Of a stretch of DNA of 8,884 nucleotides, positions 6,980-8,884 are shown piece by piece; the first letter of the stretch is position 1, and every line of letters begins with the position of its first letter. Source of the DNA: an uncultured Alphaproteobacteria bacterium. Lineage in GTDB: Bacteria; Pseudomonadota; Alphaproteobacteria; Micavibrionales; Micavibrionaceae. The translations under genes were made by a program, and so were the position numbers. The stretch spans positions 1 to 8,884 of the forward strand of contig CAKZKV010000238.1 of NCBI GenBank assembly GCA_937124505.1. The letters run 5' to 3'. Below the pieces are notes generated by a model. That model did no database searches and had not been told where the DNA came from. It saw nothing but the letters and a program-made list of their open reading frames with translations.

Positions 6980-7771
6980 TTATCCGGCTTCAAACTCCAA
7001 TGGTTGATATTCATTTTCCTTCCTTTGAAACAAATTCATGGCCGTCTCAAAAGCCAATTCAAAAGCAGAGGAATGATCACCGTGCATATTCCTGCGATGG
7101 CGTGACCGTTCCAGTTGTTTGAGCAATCTGTGCGTCATGGCCACTACTGGAGGAAGAGGCATGTAATCTGCATCAGGTTTTACGACGATACCCGGATTTT
7201 CGAGTTCGCAAATAATATGATCAGGAACATATTGCCCAAAATAATAGGGTAAATTATCAAATGTTGTTTCCAGAGAAATCTCCTGTCTGGTCACGTCAAT
7301 ATTCAGAATCGGCCCTTCTTTTTCCCGGATCGCCGCAATGATGTCATCTTTTCTATCTGAAAATATTTGAAAGATCGGGTTGGGCTTCATGGGTCTTTTC
7401 TTGGTGCTGCACTTGCGTTGGGAGGGTATAATGCGCACAATGACAGGAGCCTTTTTCTGTTCGTCTCTATTCCCATGTTGTTCAAGTGCCCTCATCATGG
7501 CCAGCAGGCTCAAATCATCTATGCGTGAACAATGTTTATCGAGTGTGATAATTGCGGAGAAGCCGAATTCTCTTAAAAAGTCAAATAAATCAGGGTCTTT
7601 GGTTCCCTGCAGACCAAAGTCATTGACATGTTTAATGTTGTCTCCATATCCATTTTGCCGCATATGATCTGCAAAGTCAGGAGAGCAACACTCATCGACC
7701 ATGATAAAGGGGCTACACGGAAGTATAGCTTTTCTGAAATCTCCCTCTGTCAAATCATTTGATTTGAACAT
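6980..7771 (-). CDS. PIN-like (DUF5615-type) protein with long unknown C-terminal region
   Basis: Residues about 22-90 resemble DUF5615 PIN-like domains, related to toxin and Mut7-C nuclease folds: FIMVDECCSPDF with D26, then HVNDFGLQGTKDPDLFDFL with D59 and D61, then IITLDKH with D78, and D85/D86. These acidic residues are where a metal-dependent RNase centre would sit, so nuclease activity is plausible but unproven. The remaining 170 or so residues are unrecognised. They include a basic segment (KCSTKKRPMKP, about 120) and a helical C-terminus with SRHRRNMHGDH, plausible RNA-contacting parts. Small DUF5615 toxins are usually about 110-120 residues, so at 263 this is far longer, and no small antitoxin gene lies beside it. 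A perfect AGGAGG four bases from the ATG supports the start. The gene is AT-rich compared with rnr, faces rnr tail to tail 24 bases away, and is divergent from rpmG. Confidence 0.7.
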   Translation of the reverse strand: MFKSNDLTEGDFRKAILPCSPFIMVDECCSPDFADHMRQNGYGDNIKHVNDFGLQGTKDPDLFDFLREFGFSAIITLDKHCSRIDDLSLLAMMRALEQHGNRDEQKKAPVIVRIIPSQRKCSTKKRPMKPNPIFQIFSDRKDDIIAAIREKEGPILNIDVTRQEISLETTFDNLPYYFGQYVPDHIICELENPGIVVKPDADYMPLPPVVAMTHRLLKQLERSRHRRNMHGDHSSAFELAFETAMNLFQRKENEYQPLEFEAG

Positions 7772-7775
7772 ATGG

Positions 7776-7781
7776 CCTCCT
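7776..7781 (-). promoter_or_regulatory. Consensus Shine-Dalgarno of the PIN-like gene
   Basis: AGGAGG on the minus strand, four bases before the ATG at 7771, is the strongest ribosome binding site in the window and fixes this start over the internal Met24 just before VDECC. It suggests efficient translation of whatever message is made. No convincing promoter could be placed upstream of it. Confidence 0.75.
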
Positions 7782-7842
7782 GAGATTTTTTAGCCCTTTC
7801 ACTTACCAAAAAAAGGAGGATCAATTCAAGCCATAAAATTAT

Positions 7843-7871
7843 TTGACATTACTGCCAAAATCAGACATAAA
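7843..7871 (+). promoter_or_regulatory. Sigma70-like promoter for rpmG
   Basis: A perfect -35 box TTGACA (7843-7848) is followed after 17 bases by CATAAA (7866-7871), a 4/6 -10 match. Transcription would begin near 7878, giving a leader of about 23 bases that just holds the GAGGA ribosome binding site. It fits strong constitutive expression of a ribosomal protein. Confidence 0.6.
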
Positions 7872-7890
7872 CACGTTTCATAAAGAATTT

Positions 7891-7895
7891 GAGGA
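7891..7895 (+). promoter_or_regulatory. Ribosome binding site deciding the rpmG start
   Basis: GAGGA lies five bases before the ATG at 7901. An upstream in-frame TTG at 7889 would place this site inside the coding region, so the ATG, which gives the typical bL33 beginning MAKK, is the start to use. Confidence 0.75.
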
Positions 7896-7900
7896 CAAAA

Positions 7901-8107
7901 ATGGCTAAAAAAGGTGTCGCACAGAAAGTTCGTTTGGAAAGTTCAGCGGGAACTGGTTACCGTTATTACACACGTTACAACCCACGCAGTGAGAAAAAGC
8001 TGGAGTTGATGAAGTATGATCCATGGGCGGTAAACGAGCAAACCGGCAAGCGTGGTATGCACGTTAAATTCGTGCAGAAGAAAATGCCGCCGCATAAGAA
8101 GAATTAG
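7901..8107 (+). CDS. rpmG: 50S ribosomal protein bL33, divergent and extended
   Basis: bL33 is a small, basic protein of the large subunit near the E site. The first half matches the family: MAKKGVAQKVRLESSAGTGY, then Y-T-x-x-N-P-R and KLELMKYDP. It has no cysteines, so it is the zinc-free type. The usual alphaproteobacterial protein is about 55 residues and after KYDP continues directly with VVRKHV and a short KEAKIK-like end. Here there are 68 residues: after KYDP an extra segment (WAVNEQTGKRGM) precedes HVKFVQKK, and a further tail MPPHKKN follows. The gene stands alone with its own promoter and terminator, divergent from the PIN-like gene and convergent with pleD. In many alphaproteobacteria rpmG lies close to rnr and to pleD, which supports the call. 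Confidence 0.87.
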   Translation: MAKKGVAQKVRLESSAGTGYRYYTRYNPRSEKKLELMKYDPWAVNEQTGKRGMHVKFVQKKMPPHKKN

Positions 8108-8114
8108 ATGTTAA

Positions 8115-8184
8115 ATATGAGATATCGAAAATTAGAGAAGGGCCTTTCGGCCCTTTTATTTTTTTAATATCTGGCATCTCATAT
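8115..8184. repeat. 9-base inverted repeat flanking the rpmG terminator
   Basis: ATATGAGAT (8115-8123) and ATCTCATAT (8176-8184) are perfect inverted copies on either side of the rpmG terminator hairpin. An overlapping second pairing (GAGATAT 8119-8125 with ATATCTC 8181-8187) is also possible. It could form an outer stem closing the terminator, or help end transcription from both strands between the convergent rpmG and pleD. Chance in AT-rich sequence is possible. Confidence 0.4.
8138..8165 (+). terminator. Intrinsic terminator of rpmG
   Basis: AAGGGCC (8138-8144), loop TTTC and GGCCCTT (8149-8155) form a perfect 7-base-pair stem that runs into a T-rich tail to 8165. On the minus strand the same hairpin has only a weak, interrupted T-tract, so it could serve pleD poorly as a two-way terminator. 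Confidence 0.88.
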
Positions 8185-8204
8185 CTCATTCTCCCATGTC
8201 TTAG

Positions 8205-8884
8205 CTATTCCATCATTTCGCGTTTTTCTTCTTTATAAAGATCGGGATCAATATAGCCGGCTTTTTCAAAAATCGTGCGGTTACGGCCTTCTTCTTTGGC
8301 ACGGTAAAGACTTTTGTCAGCACGATCCAGAACATCTGTGACCTTATGACCGCCATTACGGACAATAATGCCTCCAACAGACGTTGTGATGCTCAAGGTT
8401 CCTGTGGGTGTGCTGCATGGGATGGGCTCTTCGGCAATGGACGTACGCAGACGTTCTGCAATGAAGTGTGCTTTTTCTTCCGTCACATCTGGCAGGATCA
8501 CAACAAACTCCTCGCCGCCATGCCGGGCCACAAGGTCAAAACTTCTCAGAGAGTCGGAGATACGGGCCGAGAAAACTTTCAAAACTTCGTCCCCGACATT
8601 ATGCCCGTACGTATCATTGACGGCCTTGAAATGATCTATATCCAGAAGCAAAATGCCAAGAGGCTTTTTGTTGGCTTCCTGACGCTCTAACAGCTTGCTC
8701 AGGTGTGTCTCCATATAACGGCGGTTATACATGCCCGTCAGTGGGTCCGTAACCGCCATGGACAGACTATGCTCATAGTTAGAGCGCAATCTGTCCTGAA
8801 AACGTTTTCTGCGAATCTGGGTGCGGACCCGTGCCAGAAACTCGTTACGGTCAACCGGGCGCATAATATAGTCGTGAACACCCA
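8205..8884 (-). CDS. pleD: PleD-type diguanylate cyclase response regulator, C-terminal part
   Basis: The gene runs off the window edge; the frame is open to 8884, so the ATG at 8864 is internal. What is visible is the end of a receiver domain (DYIMRPVDRNEFLARVRTQI), the linker helix RKRFQDRLRSNYEHSL, and a complete GGDEF domain beginning AVTDPLTGMYNRRY. The active site GGEEF is at 8519-8505, and LLLDIDHFKAVNDTYGH supplies the metal-binding Asp. Five residues before GGEEF is R-S-F-D (8546-8535), an intact RxxD inhibitory site for c-di-GMP feedback. PleD makes c-di-GMP from two GTP after phosphorylation-driven dimerisation. In Caulobacter it acts at the stalked pole under DivJ and PleC. The linker and RPxD sequences match the REC-REC-GGDEF layout of PleD, but the N-terminal receiver is not visible. 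A charged tail (KEEKREMME) ends the protein. divK often lies next to pleD and may be just outside. Confidence 0.85.
   Translation of the reverse strand, partial: GVHDYIMRPVDRNEFLARVRTQIRRKRFQDRLRSNYEHSLSMAVTDPLTGMYNRRYMETHLSKLLERQEANKKPLGILLLDIDHFKAVNDTYGHNVGDEVLKVFSARISDSLRSFDLVARHGGEEFVVILPDVTEEKAHFIAERLRTSIAEEPIPCSTPTGTLSITTSVGGIIVRNGGHKVTDVLDRADKSLYRAKEEGRNRTIFEKAGYIDPDLYKEEKREMME

Noticed and set aside
7814..7819. AGGAGG on the plus strand upstream of rpmG, as a sign of a small leader gene
   Set aside because: No ATG, GTG or TTG follows at a suitable distance, and the rpmG promoter lies downstream of it.
7889..7900. TTG start giving rpmG four extra residues
   Set aside because: The GAGGA ribosome binding site would fall inside the gene; the ATG at 7901 gives the usual bL33 N-terminus.

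Overview
The window looks like chromosomal DNA from an alphaproteobacterium of intermediate GC content. The evidence is a CpdR-type single-domain response regulator, the C-terminal half of a PleD-type diguanylate cyclase, and an rnr / rpmG / pleD neighbourhood of the kind seen in many alphaproteobacteria. The bL33 protein is divergent and cpdR is paired with a glycosyltransferase, so this is probably not a close relative of Caulobacter or the rhizobia. I cannot name the genus. No transposase, phage gene, tRNA, rRNA or CRISPR array is visible.

Layout. Positions 6-491 (+) hold an AT-rich gene of unknown function that may begin before the window. It converges on a minus-strand pair: a GT4-family glycosyltransferase (1952 to 921) followed after 38 bases by cpdR (882 to 517). 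A 201-base divergent intergenic region (1953-2153) then leads into a plus-strand pair: an exported protein that I read as a seven-bladed beta-propeller (2154-3500) and rluD, the 23S rRNA pseudouridine synthase (3500-4483). These two overlap by one base (TAATG). A 231-base AT-rich intergenic region contains a sigma70-like promoter, two mutually exclusive stems and a strong intrinsic terminator, all ahead of rnr (RNase R, 4715-6955). rnr converges, 24 bases apart, with a PIN-like (DUF5615-type) protein gene with a long unrecognised C-terminal region (7771 to 6980). Divergent from that is rpmG (bL33, 7901-8107), with a good promoter and its own terminator. Last, on the minus strand, is pleD, cut by the window edge (from beyond 8884 to 8205).

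How the genes fit together. Two themes recur: cell-cycle control (CpdR gating ClpXP proteolysis; PleD making c-di-GMP) and RNA or ribosome function (RluD, RNase R, bL33, and possibly the PIN-like protein). The least understood parts are the PIN-like gene, the propeller protein coupled to rluD, the structured leader before rnr and the first gene.

Limits. All family assignments come from motifs read by eye; no search was run. There is no intergenic stretch over 300 bases. The longest are 4484-4714, 1953-2153 and 7772-7900, and each is described below.
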